Assembly (NCBI RefSeq): GCF_014651615.1
Contig: NZ_BMXF01000003.1
Span: forward strand, 310,001 to 374,000
Origin: Persicitalea jodogahamensis
GTDB lineage: Bacteria; Bacteroidota; Bacteroidia; Cytophagales; Spirosomataceae
DNA length: 64,000 nucleotides
Direction of reading: 5' to 3'
This document shows positions 53,882 through 62,614 of the stretch, piece by piece. The notes beneath the pieces were generated by a model. The model searched no databases and was not told the origin of the DNA. It saw only the letters and a program-made list of their open reading frames with translations. The stretch's first letter is position 1; every line of letters begins with the position of its first letter. A program made the position numbers and the translations under genes.

Positions 53882-55105
53882 ATGTTAAAAACACATAATC
53901 CCACCAGAATTTTTCAGGCAGAGTCGTTGTTCGAGGCTGCCCTTAACCTCGGTTTTCCCGCGGCTGTATGGCGGCTTCCCCACAGCCATGAGGTTAACCT
54001 ACTGATTTCATTACAGGATGGAATGCAGCGCAGGCTGCCCGACCTGGAGGAACTACCTGCCTGTTTTGTCATTCATCCTTTCGAACCTTTGGAAAGCGGC
54101 GAGGCATTTGTGCTGGAAGGGGACTTGATTTTTACTTTTTCGGAAGATTGGTCCTGTAAAGAAGTAGCCGGAAACCTGGGACAGGAACATCCATTTGTAA
54201 AGCGTTTATTGGAAAAAGCGGATGAAATGTCCGACGAAAACCCAGGGGGTACTTCCTCTTGGATAGGCTTTGCTTTGAACCCTGAAGTCGATCCCGAAGA
54301 AAAAAATCACTTCGAAAAAGCCGTGACCGAAGCCGTGGCGGCGATCAGCCGAGGCGACTTTGCCAAAATTGTACTTTCCCGGACCAAAACGCTGACCTAT
54401 TCCCCGGAATTTCAGTTTTTTAAAGCCTTCAAGAAGCTTTGTGTGGCTTATCCTTCGGCTTTCGTTTCGCTGGTAAACCTGGCCGATCGCGATGAGATGT
54501 GGCTGGGAGCAACGCCCGAAACGCTTGTTGGGGTAAATGGAGAGGGTACTTTCAGCACGACTTCCCTTGCGGGTACGCAGTCGGCCTTGGAAAACGGAGC
54601 GCTTGTTTCGGCCCACGATATCCGCTGGGGACAAAAGGAAATTCAGGAACAGGCGCTGGTGAGCCGCTATATCATTGAATGCTTTAAGAAAATTCGCTTG
54701 CGCGAATACCAGGAACGAGGTCCGCGTACCGTACGCGCGGGCAATCTGTATCACCTGCGCACCGATTTCGCGGTGAATACGCATGATGTCAATTTCCCTG
54801 AACTGGGTACGGTGATGCTGAAACTCCTGCACCCCACTTCCGCCGTTTGCGGGATGCCTAAAGAATCGGCTTTGCGATTCATCAAAGCCGTGGAAGGCTA
54901 TGATCGCTCCTTTTATAGCGGCTATCTGGGTCCAGTGAATGTGGATGGAGAGAGTGCGCTTTTTGTCAATCTCCGTAGCCTTAGGCTGGCCGACGGCCTG
55001 GCTACTTTCTTTGCCGGGGCGGGGATCACCGAAGACTCCGACCCGCAGCGTGAGTGGGACGAAACCGAAATGAAGTGCGACACGCTTCTTTCAGTACTTC
55101 GCTGA
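53882..55105 (+). CDS. menF: isochorismate synthase MenF
   Basis: MenF converts chorismate to isochorismate, the first step of menaquinone synthesis. This 407-residue protein has the chorismate-binding domain in its C-terminal 260 residues: AISRGDFAKIVLSRTKTL, WLGATPETLVGV, STTSLAGTQ, VCGMPKESALRFI, YDRSFYSGYLGPVN and FFAGAGITEDSDPQREWDET. The catalytic Lys and the metal-binding Glu residues sit within these segments. The N-terminal part is variable. It is 46 bases downstream of the MenI-like gene. Confidence 0.94.
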   Translation: MLKTHNPTRIFQAESLFEAALNLGFPAAVWRLPHSHEVNLLISLQDGMQRRLPDLEELPACFVIHPFEPLESGEAFVLEGDLIFTFSEDWSCKEVAGNLGQEHPFVKRLLEKADEMSDENPGGTSSWIGFALNPEVDPEEKNHFEKAVTEAVAAISRGDFAKIVLSRTKTLTYSPEFQFFKAFKKLCVAYPSAFVSLVNLADRDEMWLGATPETLVGVNGEGTFSTTSLAGTQSALENGALVSAHDIRWGQKEIQEQALVSRYIIECFKKIRLREYQERGPRTVRAGNLYHLRTDFAVNTHDVNFPELGTVMLKLLHPTSAVCGMPKESALRFIKAVEGYDRSFYSGYLGPVNVDGESALFVNLRSLRLADGLATFFAGAGITEDSDPQREWDETEMKCDTLLSVLR

Positions 55106-55119
55106 TGCGCCAAAAAGCC

Positions 55120-55127
55120 TATCTTTG
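55120..55127 (+). promoter_or_regulatory. candidate -7 element of cvfB-like gene
   Basis: TATCTTTG matches TAnnTTTG, with TTCG 18 bases before it as a weak -33 element. The predicted transcript starts about 18 bases before the ATG at 55152, supporting that start over the in-frame TTG at 55125. Confidence 0.5.
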
Positions 55128-55151
55128 CGATTCTTTACGAATCCCATCGCT

Positions 55152-55982
55152 ATGCTTTTTTTAGGAAAATACAACGACCTGACCATCACCCGCAACACGG
55201 ATCAAGGGCTTTATCTTGAAGATCAGCAGGGGGAGGAGGTGCTGCTTCCCAATCGTTACGTCACCGACGACATGCAGCTCGACGACCGTATCCGCGTCTT
55301 CGTCTACAACGACTCCGAAGACCGCCCCGTCGCTACCACCGAAAAGCCACTTGCCCTGCGCGACGAATTTGCTTATCTGGAGGCAGTCGATGTCAATAGT
55401 AAAGGCGCTTTCTTAGATATGGGCCTTACGAAAGATATCCTTGTGCCGTTCAGCGAGCAATTAACGCCGATGGAGCGCGGGAAAAAGTACCTCGTCTTCA
55501 TTTATCTCGATCGCGTGACCTCCCGCTTGATAGCCTCGCCTCGTCTTAACCGATTCATTGACAACGAGCGCCTTACCATCGCTGAGGGCGACGAGGTCGA
55601 TCTCATCATCTGGGAGCGTACCGACTTAGGCTTCAATGTGATCGTCAATGAATTTCACAAGGGTTTGATCTTCGAAAGCGATATATTCAAAGAGATTAAG
55701 GTCGGTGACCGGATGAAGGGTTACGTTAAAAAAATCCGGGAGGAAAACAAGCTGGATATCACGCTTGAGAAAATTGGTGTCGAACGCTTCGAACCACTCA
55801 TCCAGCGCATCGTGGATGCTCTCAATGCGAACGGCGGCTTCCTGCCCCTGCACGATGACAGCAACCCCGAAGAAATTTCGAAAGTCTTGGGCATGAGTAA
55901 GCGGAATTTTAAAAAATCCATTGGGAATCTCTGGAAGAAAGGCGTCATTCAGTTTGAAGAAACCGGAATACGTCTAAAATAA
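55152..55982 (+). CDS. S1-domain RNA-binding protein, CvfB-like
   Basis: This 276-residue protein fits the CvfB family: several S1-like OB folds followed by a C-terminal winged helix. The segments MLFLGKYNDLTITRNTDQGL, AYLEAVDVNSKGAFLDMGL, FNVIVNEFHKGLIFESDIF and SKVLGMSKRNFKKSIGNLWK are diagnostic. CvfB proteins bind RNA and influence virulence or stress gene expression in firmicutes; in Bacteroidota the role is unknown. I chose the ATG at 55152 because the promoter element overlaps the upstream TTG. Confidence 0.85.
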   Translation: MLFLGKYNDLTITRNTDQGLYLEDQQGEEVLLPNRYVTDDMQLDDRIRVFVYNDSEDRPVATTEKPLALRDEFAYLEAVDVNSKGAFLDMGLTKDILVPFSEQLTPMERGKKYLVFIYLDRVTSRLIASPRLNRFIDNERLTIAEGDEVDLIIWERTDLGFNVIVNEFHKGLIFESDIFKEIKVGDRMKGYVKKIREENKLDITLEKIGVERFEPLIQRIVDALNANGGFLPLHDDSNPEEISKVLGMSKRNFKKSIGNLWKKGVIQFEETGIRLK

Positions 55983-55984
55983 AA

Positions 55985-56039
55985 TTTCCCGCAGTCAGGT
56001 ACCAAGTGGCACTGGACTGCGGGAAACTCTATTTTTTTT
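55985..56039. terminator. terminator hairpin between cvfB-like and amidohydrolase genes
   Basis: A perfect 12-base stem (55985-55996 with 56015-56026) followed by CTCTA and a run of eight T on the plus strand. It also flanks the convergent amidohydrolase gene end at 56050, with an A run on the other side. Confidence 0.8.
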
Positions 56040-56049
56040 GAACAGGGCT

Positions 56050-57348
56050 TTATTCCTGCCCGTATTTCTCCTTGTACTTCTCGTACAGCCGACTCTGCTT
56101 GTTGTCCAGGTTCACTTTCGCGCCTTTGATGAATGCGTGCTCGACCACATTGCCGCGCATATCCATCATGTTTCCGTTGGTCACGATCAGCGTCGCGTGC
56201 TTGCCCTTTTCCAAAGTACCCACCATGGCATCGACACCCATGATTTGGGCAGGGTTCTGGGTCAGGAACATCAGGGCTTCTTCCTTGGAAACATCCCCAA
56301 AGGCCGCTGCTGTCCCAGCCTGATAGGGAAGATTACGCACCCGCCACCATTCGTCGTCGTAGCTCAGGGCAACCTTCACACCCGCTTTGTGTAGTTTGGC
56401 GGGAAGCTCGTACACCGCATACACATCGTCGTCCGGGCGGCTGGGAAGGCTGTGCAAAGCTCCCAAAACTACTGGTACATTATTCTCTTTCAGAAACGGC
56501 GCTACCTTGGCCGCTTCGTTGCCCCCCACAATGACGACCTTGCTGACGCCCATTTTCTTCGCAAACTTCACCGCGTCGATGATGTCCTTCGCGTAATTGG
56601 CTCTGACGTACAGGTTTTGTTTTCCCGTAAATAGGTTCTTCATCGCATCAAGGCGAATATTGGTCATTTCAGGTTTGTCGATCTCGCTGTAAGCCTTGGC
56701 ATCGGCAAATGTCGATTCCAAAAGACTGATCGTTTCGGCGCGTTTTTCATTCTTCTTTGTAGTGAACGAGAAGTCATCGTAATTGAAGCTGCGCGCCAGA
56801 TACGATGGCCAGGAGAGCCAGATACCGTCGTCTTTTCTTAGAACGGCGTCTTCCCAGTTCCAGCCATCGGTATTGAATACCGACGACGAACCTGACACCA
56901 GTCCGCCCTGCGGTACCGACTGTGCCATCAGCACGCCGCTGGCCCGCAGGGTCGGGGTTACTTCCGAGTCGGTACTATACGCCACCAGTGATCGCACATG
57001 CGGATTGATTTCGCCGATTTCCTCAAAATCCAGCGTAGCCCGGACGGAAGCGATTTCCTGAATTCCGATGGTGGAACCCATGGCAATCACTCCCGGGAAG
57101 ATATGCTTTCCCGCCAAGTCGATGACGTCCGCTCCTGTCCGGTTTACGGCGGTGGAGGAAGGCCCGACGGCCGTAATTAAGCCATTGTCAAAAGCAATCA
57201 GCCCGTTTTCGACAACGACACCGTTGCCCAGGTGAATTGTGGCACCCGTCAGCACCATGGGTTTTGCCTGTGGCTTCGCCGGAGCCGAATTCTGCGCCTG
57301 TCCACCGAATGGCAGTAAGGCGATGAAGGCGAAAAGTATTTTTTTCAT
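56050..57348 (-). CDS. secreted amidohydrolase-like protein lacking the metal HxH motif
   Basis: This 432-residue exported protein (signal peptide to GGQAQ) has the amidohydrolase frame: VLTGATIHLGNGVVVENGLI at the start and LTQNPAQIMGVDAMVGTLEK with GKHATLIVTNGN near the end. The metal-binding motif after the first strand, normally PGxIDxHxH, reads FPGVIAMGSTIG with no histidines. The central sequence is also short of the usual His ligands. It may be a non-catalytic partner of the larger protein encoded just upstream (47 bases away), whose N-terminal half it resembles. Confidence 0.82.
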   Translation of the reverse strand: MKKILFAFIALLPFGGQAQNSAPAKPQAKPMVLTGATIHLGNGVVVENGLIAFDNGLITAVGPSSTAVNRTGADVIDLAGKHIFPGVIAMGSTIGIQEIASVRATLDFEEIGEINPHVRSLVAYSTDSEVTPTLRASGVLMAQSVPQGGLVSGSSSVFNTDGWNWEDAVLRKDDGIWLSWPSYLARSFNYDDFSFTTKKNEKRAETISLLESTFADAKAYSEIDKPEMTNIRLDAMKNLFTGKQNLYVRANYAKDIIDAVKFAKKMGVSKVVIVGGNEAAKVAPFLKENNVPVVLGALHSLPSRPDDDVYAVYELPAKLHKAGVKVALSYDDEWWRVRNLPYQAGTAAAFGDVSKEEALMFLTQNPAQIMGVDAMVGTLEKGKHATLIVTNGNMMDMRGNVVEHAFIKGAKVNLDNKQSRLYEKYKEKYGQE

Positions 57349-57395
57349 GATATGATTTTCCTATAAAGATGGAGAAGAATACGTTAAGCCAAGAG

Positions 57396-60300
57396 CTATT
57401 TTATCTCTTCTGCATGTACCCCAATGATATCGTCACACTGCAACAGCTTAGAGGATCTGCCCTCCGGCTTTTTCGTCTCCGCACCTTTTGATTTGGCGGA
57501 TAGGGCTTTCTGCACGATCCGTGCTTTTTCCTTCGCAATGCGCTCCTGCTTTTCCTGATCGGCCTTGTAGTCGAAATAGATCGTTCCCTCTATCATGGTG
57601 TAGTCGGGGCGCGCGTAGATCGACAGCGGATGGTCGTTCCACAGCACTAAGTCGGCGTCTTTACCGGTTTTGATACTACCGAGGCGGTTATCGAGGTGCA
57701 ATAACTTGGCTGGGTTGAGCGTCACCATTTTCCAGGCTTCCTGCTCGCTCATGCCGCCGAAGGTCATCGTCTTGGCCGCTTCCTGGTTGAGGCGGCGCGC
57801 CATTTCGGCGTCGTCGGAGTTGATAGCAACTACTACGCCCTCCCTGGCCATGAGTGCGGCATTGTAGGGGATCGCTTCTTTAACCTCCATTTTGTAGGCC
57901 CACCAGTCAGAGAAGGTTGAGCCACCCGCGCCGTGTTTGGCCATTTTGTCGGCCACTTTGTAGCCTTCCAGAATGTGGGTAAAAGTGTTTACCTTGAAAT
58001 CGAGCGAGTCGGCTACACTCAGCAGCATATTGATTTCCGACTGAACGTAGGAGTGACAGGTGATGAAGCGTTCGTTATTCAGGATTTCGGCCAGCGCGTC
58101 CAGTTCTAGATCGCGACGTGGCGGCGTCACGTTATTTTTATTACGTGAGTTGTTGTACGCCTTCATGGCCTTATCGTATTCCCTGGCCCGGATGAAATGA
58201 TCGTAGAAAACCTGCTCAACACCCATACGGGTTTGTGGGAAGCGTGAGCGGGCGGCGTCGCCCCAGTTGGATTGCTTCACGTTTTCGCCCAGCGCAAACT
58301 TGATGTACTTTGCTTCGGGAATCCATAATTCGGCAGGAGCAGCGCCCCACTTCAATTTGATCACCGCGCTCTGACCACCGATCGAGTTTGCCGAGCCGTG
58401 TAGCAGCTGCGAAGTCGTTACCCCTCCGGCCAACTGGCGGTAAATATTGATATCTTCCGAATTGATAACATCGCTCTGCCGCACTTCCGCCGAACTGGTT
58501 TGTCCGCCTTCGTTGACCGAAAACAGCGCAATGTGCGAGTGTTCGTCAATGATTCCGTTGGTCAGGTGCTTGCCGGTGCCATCGATTTCACGCGCGCCGG
58601 AGGCGGAGAGGTTCTTACCGATTTTCGCGATTTTTCCCTTTTGTACCAGAACATCGGTATTGGTCACGACGCCGTCCGCCTCGTTGGTCCAGACGGTGGC
58701 GTTTTTGATCAGAATAGTTTCGGACTTGGGCATTTCTTCGTTTCCAAATCCGACAAATGGATAAAGCAGCTTGCCCATATCGCTGAATGTGGGCTGTTTG
58801 GGGGTAGGCCTGCCCGCCTTCACTGTGTCGGAAGACGAAGTCGCACGGGTAGTGTCCAGCGTCGCCGACCATTCGACGGGTGCTCCGTCGGGCAGCGTTC
58901 CCTGGCCTTGAATATCACGGCCATTGATGTAACCTGACAAACGCACAGTGCCCGGCTTTTTCTTGTCGGGCTGATAAGTTACCGTGACTTGCTCGCCGTT
59001 GAGCGTCACTTTCGGGCCCAGTTTCAGAGTATCCTGGGTGATTTGGTACTCTGGTTTATTGGCTTTGCCAGTGACCCGCATCCGCAGTGCGGAATTACTA
59101 CCAACGGTAAGCTTGTATTCGCCCCGGAGGTCTGCAGCGTTCAGGTCATTGATGATGAATTTCTTGCCCTGTATCCAGTTCTCGTGAATCAAGTTATCCT
59201 CATCGAAAAGGTCGCTGGAAGTGATAAGGAAGTTGGCGAGTTTTCCTTTTTTCAAACTACCTAGCATATCGTCGGCTCTGGCAAGTCGGGCCGGGGCCAG
59301 CGTGATAGCTTCTAATGCCTTTTCTTTAGAAAGGCCAAACTCGATGGCTTTACGGAGATTGGTCCAGAAATCACCCTTGTTTTTCAGGCCATCGGCGGTA
59401 AGGGCGAAGGGGATGCCAGCCTTCACCAGTGCGGCGGGGTTGGACGGAGCCATTTCCCAGCTTTTCAATTCGGCCAAAGAAATGATGTCGGCATCCCAGG
59501 GGTCTTCTACATCGGGAGCCGCCGGAAAATTAAGGGGGACCAGTAATGAAGCACCCGTGGCCTTTACCTCTCCAATACGCTGGTACTCATCGCCGCCGCT
59601 CTTGATAATATACTGAATGCCAAACTCGTCGCCGATGTTATCGGCACGAAGAATGCCCAGCTTGTCGGAATTGTCGAAGAAAGAGGGGAGCGTTTTGATT
59701 TGGTTGAAAGATGCCAGCGACAGGTTAGACTCCGCATTCTTACCGCCTTTGGCGAACCAGTCGGCGTCGTAGTAGGTCTGCCGCAACAACGCTACGCTTC
59801 CCATCACAGAACTTGGATAACTCTGGGACGAGCTTCCTTTGTCCAGAGAAAAGTGCGCCGAAGCCTGATCGCGCAGCAGGGCCTTGTTGGCCGATTCGTC
59901 GTCGAGGGTTACCAATGCTCCGGTACCGCGCACGATGCCGTCGTGCGGATGCACCAGTAAAGTACCCCAGCCATACTTGCGGAAATCGGTAGCCTTCTTA
60001 CCATCCACTACGAACAGCTCTGCCGCCCGCATTTCGGGCTGTACAGCCTGGTTCCAGCCGTAGGCCCCTTTCTTATTTGATTCCAACTGCTGACCGCTAC
60101 GCCGCCCGCCCGAGGCGCGCTTCACTTCCGGCATTCCATAATCTGAATCGAGATCGATGAGGGAGGGGTAGATGAATTTGCCCGAGAGGTCCGTCACGAC
60201 AGTACCCTTGGGAATTTTAATGTTCGTGCCGATGTCCACGATTTTACCGTTTTCAATCAGCAGCGTGCCTTTGGCAATGGTTGTCTGTGGGTCGGCGACG

Positions 60301-60431
60301 ATGGTCGCGTTTGTAAAAGCGTAGCGTCCGGGCCGTTCGTCGTAGGCGCCGTTGCGAGGGAACGTTTGCTGAGCCATGCCAACTGTCGAAACAGCCAGCA
60401 GGGACAGCCACGTCCAAACCAATTTTCTCAT
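57396..60431 (-). CDS. secreted double amidohydrolase: inactive-looking N half, intact C half
   Basis: This 1011-residue exported protein contains two amidohydrolase regions. In the first (about 35-440) the metal motif is lost: FIYPSLIDLDSDYG has no HxH. A beta-rich insert follows (about 450-560). The second (about 575-960) is intact: GIIDEHSHIALFS with HxH, TCHSYVQSE, THILEGYK and INSDDAEM supply the later His and Asp ligands. It probably hydrolyses a cyclic amide, peptide or related substrate in the periplasm. The next gene encodes a single-domain homologue without the motif. A basic tail ends the protein. Confidence 0.85.
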   Translation of the reverse strand: MRKLVWTWLSLLAVSTVGMAQQTFPRNGAYDERPGRYAFTNATIVADPQTTIAKGTLLIENGKIVDIGTNIKIPKGTVVTDLSGKFIYPSLIDLDSDYGMPEVKRASGGRRSGQQLESNKKGAYGWNQAVQPEMRAAELFVVDGKKATDFRKYGWGTLLVHPHDGIVRGTGALVTLDDESANKALLRDQASAHFSLDKGSSSQSYPSSVMGSVALLRQTYYDADWFAKGGKNAESNLSLASFNQIKTLPSFFDNSDKLGILRADNIGDEFGIQYIIKSGGDEYQRIGEVKATGASLLVPLNFPAAPDVEDPWDADIISLAELKSWEMAPSNPAALVKAGIPFALTADGLKNKGDFWTNLRKAIEFGLSKEKALEAITLAPARLARADDMLGSLKKGKLANFLITSSDLFDEDNLIHENWIQGKKFIINDLNAADLRGEYKLTVGSNSALRMRVTGKANKPEYQITQDTLKLGPKVTLNGEQVTVTYQPDKKKPGTVRLSGYINGRDIQGQGTLPDGAPVEWSATLDTTRATSSSDTVKAGRPTPKQPTFSDMGKLLYPFVGFGNEEMPKSETILIKNATVWTNEADGVVTNTDVLVQKGKIAKIGKNLSASGAREIDGTGKHLTNGIIDEHSHIALFSVNEGGQTSSAEVRQSDVINSEDINIYRQLAGGVTTSQLLHGSANSIGGQSAVIKLKWGAAPAELWIPEAKYIKFALGENVKQSNWGDAARSRFPQTRMGVEQVFYDHFIRAREYDKAMKAYNNSRNKNNVTPPRRDLELDALAEILNNERFITCHSYVQSEINMLLSVADSLDFKVNTFTHILEGYKVADKMAKHGAGGSTFSDWWAYKMEVKEAIPYNAALMAREGVVVAINSDDAEMARRLNQEAAKTMTFGGMSEQEAWKMVTLNPAKLLHLDNRLGSIKTGKDADLVLWNDHPLSIYARPDYTMIEGTIYFDYKADQEKQERIAKEKARIVQKALSAKSKGAETKKPEGRSSKLLQCDDIIGVHAEEIK

Positions 60432-60589
60432 GAAATGTACAGGTTTGGTAATAAAAATAGTTGGTGAATCAATAGTTGCCCTAATAATGCTGGCAAATAT
60501 AGAAGTTTTGCAGAATTAATAATTTTTAAAAATGAATCTTACGGCCTTTAGCTTCCAGTCAATATTTGCTGCCCGGGTATTTATCTGAC

Positions 60590-60632
60590 AAACAAAAAGA
60601 GGCCTCGTATGATACGAAGCCTCTTTTTGTTT
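60590..60632 (-). terminator. terminator of the dehydrogenase gene
   Basis: A 14-base stem (60590-60603 with 60619-60632) continues, after one mismatch, into 5 more pairs (605-609 with 613-617) and a 3-base loop. On the minus strand it ends in a T-rich tract. It starts 13 bases after the dehydrogenase stop at 60646. Confidence 0.8.
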
Positions 60633-60645
60633 AAGCTTTCAAATT

Positions 60646-61863
60646 TCAGGCGGGGTACTCGTGAGGAAGCTCTACGTTCACTTTTTCATGCCAAGGCAGC
60701 CCATGCTCATTAAGTTTCTCCATAAACGGATCGGGGTTCAACTGCTCGGTGTTCCACACCCCGGGTTGCATCCACTCGGGGTTGGTCAACATCAGCATGG
60801 CTCCGATCATCGCCGGGACACCCGTGGTATAGCTTACGGCCTGTCCGCGTACTTCACGGTAGGTTTCGGCGTGGTCGCAGTTATTCCAGACGTAGTAGGT
60901 TTTTTCTTCACCATTCTGAATACCCTTGATCTGGCAGCCGATGGACGTTTGGCCGGAGTAGTTTTCGCCCAAGGTGTCGGGCGCAGGAAGCACGGCTTTC
61001 AGGAATTCAAGAGGCACGATGTCGATACCTTTGAAGTTGATCGGCGCGATGCTGGTCATACCCACGTTTTCCAGCACGTTGAGGTGCGTGATGTACGCCT
61101 GGCCGAAGGTCATCCAGAAACGGGCACGTTTCAGCGTCGGGAAGTGCTTCACCAGCGACTCCAGTTCCTCGTGGTATAATACGTAGCTTTCCTTCGGGCC
61201 GATGCCGGGGTAGTCGATGGGCTTGTGGATACTCATGGCCTCGATTTCGACCCACTCGCCGTTTTCCCAGTAGCGGCCCGGCTGGGTGATTTCACGGATG
61301 TTGATTTCAGGGTTGAAGTTGGTGGCAAATGCCTTCCCATGGTCGCCCGCATTGCAGTCGATGATGTCGAGGTAGTGCATTTCGTCGAAGTAGTGCTTGT
61401 TGGCGTAGGCTGTAAACACCTGCGTCACGCCGGGGTCGAAGCCGCAGCCCAGCAGTGCCATCAGACCCGCTTCCTTAAAGCGCTCCTGATAAGCCCACTG
61501 CCAGCTATACTCGAACTTCGCCACGTCTTTGGGTTCGTAGTTGGCGGTGTCGAGGTAATGGATTCCCGTCGCCAGACAGGCCTCCATCAGCGTAAGATCC
61601 TGGTAGGGCAGGGCCACGTTGATCAGCATCTTGGGCTGAAACTGCTTGATGAGGATCACCGTTTCGGCTACGATGTCAGCGTCTACCTGAGCCGTTTTTA
61701 TTTCAACGCCGTGCATTTCCCTGATTTCGGCGGCAATTTTATCGCATTTGGCTTTGGTACGGCTGGCCAGCATGATTTCGCCGAAAACGTCGTTGTTCAT
61801 GGCGCACTTGTGGGCCACCACGCTGCCGACGCCACCCGCGCCAATGATAAGTACTTTGTTCAT
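60646..61863 (-). CDS. saccharopine dehydrogenase family protein, carboxynorspermidine synthase-like
   Basis: This 405-residue protein begins with the nucleotide-binding loop VLIIGAGGVGSVVAHKCA. It contains segments typical of carboxynorspermidine/carboxyspermidine dehydrogenase (INVALPYQDLTLMEACLATG, GCGFDPGVTQVFTAYANKH, WNNCDHAETYREVRGQAVSY, TTGVPAMIGAMLM). That enzyme condenses aspartate semialdehyde with a diamine, and the product is decarboxylated by NspC/CANSDC to spermidine or norspermidine. No decarboxylase gene is in the window. Lysine-pathway members of the superfamily are less similar in layout. Confidence 0.85.
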   Translation of the reverse strand: MNKVLIIGAGGVGSVVAHKCAMNNDVFGEIMLASRTKAKCDKIAAEIREMHGVEIKTAQVDADIVAETVILIKQFQPKMLINVALPYQDLTLMEACLATGIHYLDTANYEPKDVAKFEYSWQWAYQERFKEAGLMALLGCGFDPGVTQVFTAYANKHYFDEMHYLDIIDCNAGDHGKAFATNFNPEINIREITQPGRYWENGEWVEIEAMSIHKPIDYPGIGPKESYVLYHEELESLVKHFPTLKRARFWMTFGQAYITHLNVLENVGMTSIAPINFKGIDIVPLEFLKAVLPAPDTLGENYSGQTSIGCQIKGIQNGEEKTYYVWNNCDHAETYREVRGQAVSYTTGVPAMIGAMLMLTNPEWMQPGVWNTEQLNPDPFMEKLNEHGLPWHEKVNVELPHEYPA

Positions 61864-61905
61864 TTTTTGGATTTTAGATTCTGGACTTTGGATATTGGAC
61901 TTTTT
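61864..61905. repeat. degenerate TTTGGA-type repeat upstream of dehydrogenase
   Basis: The 40 bases directly before the dehydrogenase ATG are built of TTTTGGATTTTAGATTCTGGA-like units, resembling the stretch at 47748-47772. It will lie in the mRNA leader of the gene. Confidence 0.4.
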
Positions 61906-61939
61906 ATATTGATAATTCTGAAAGATAGCGGGTACTTGA

Positions 61940-61947
61940 CAAAGGTA
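61940..61947 (-). promoter_or_regulatory. candidate -7 element of dehydrogenase gene
   Basis: On the minus strand TACCTTTG (61947-61940) matches TAnnTTTG, predicting a leader of about 70 bases that includes the degenerate repeat. Confidence 0.45.
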
Positions 61948-62057
61948 TATATATTCGTTAAAACGGTTATCCGTAAATCAAACCGATAATTATCTGGCTT
62001 GAGGAACTGCAACTACTCAACTGCAATATTAAAAATCCAGCTTCAAAGACAAATTTT

Positions 62058-62540
62058 ATGGAAGTCGTTTTGCTAGTTCTGGGAATTATTTGTCTGCTCG
62101 TTGGGCTGGCTGGGGCCATACTACCATTACCGGGGCCTGGACTTAGTTTTGGCGGATTACTTTTGATTCATTTCAGTCATTATGCTGAATTCAGCCAAAC
62201 TACCCTGGTCACCTTCGGGGTGCTGACGGTCGTGCTGGTTTTTCTGGATTATTTCATTCCGATTTGGGGCGTCAAGCGATTTGGCGGAACGCGCTACGGT
62301 AGCATCGGAGCCATCTTGGGCGGACTAGGCGGATTGTTTTTCATTCCAGCCATTGGAATTTTTATCGGTACTTTCCTGGGAGCTTTGGTAGGCGAGTTGA
62401 TTGGCAAAGCTACATTTCAGGCGGCTTTGCGAGCCGCTTTTGGTTCATTCCTGGGATTTGTTTCGGGAGTATTCGTGCAGATAGTGCTCTGCCTGGCGAT
62501 GATCTTTTACGCGGGTTACGGTTTATATATGCAGATGTAG
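62058..62540 (+). CDS. DUF456 membrane protein
   Basis: This 160-residue protein has about four hydrophobic segments rich in Gly and fits DUF456: LVGLAGAILPLPGPGLSFGG at the start, then VLVFLDYFIPIWGVKRFGGT and LGALVGELIGKATFQAALRA. The function is unknown, and the inner membrane location is clear from composition. It stands upstream of the sigma factor gene by 74 bases but need not share a transcript. Confidence 0.85.
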   Translation: MEVVLLVLGIICLLVGLAGAILPLPGPGLSFGGLLLIHFSHYAEFSQTTLVTFGVLTVVLVFLDYFIPIWGVKRFGGTRYGSIGAILGGLGGLFFIPAIGIFIGTFLGALVGELIGKATFQAALRAAFGSFLGFVSGVFVQIVLCLAMIFYAGYGLYMQM

Positions 62541-62614
62541 CCTGCAATGAATCTCGTGCTCCTGGCGTAACTCATTGACTCCAATTACGCTTCACTTTTC
62601 CCAACGCCCTATTG

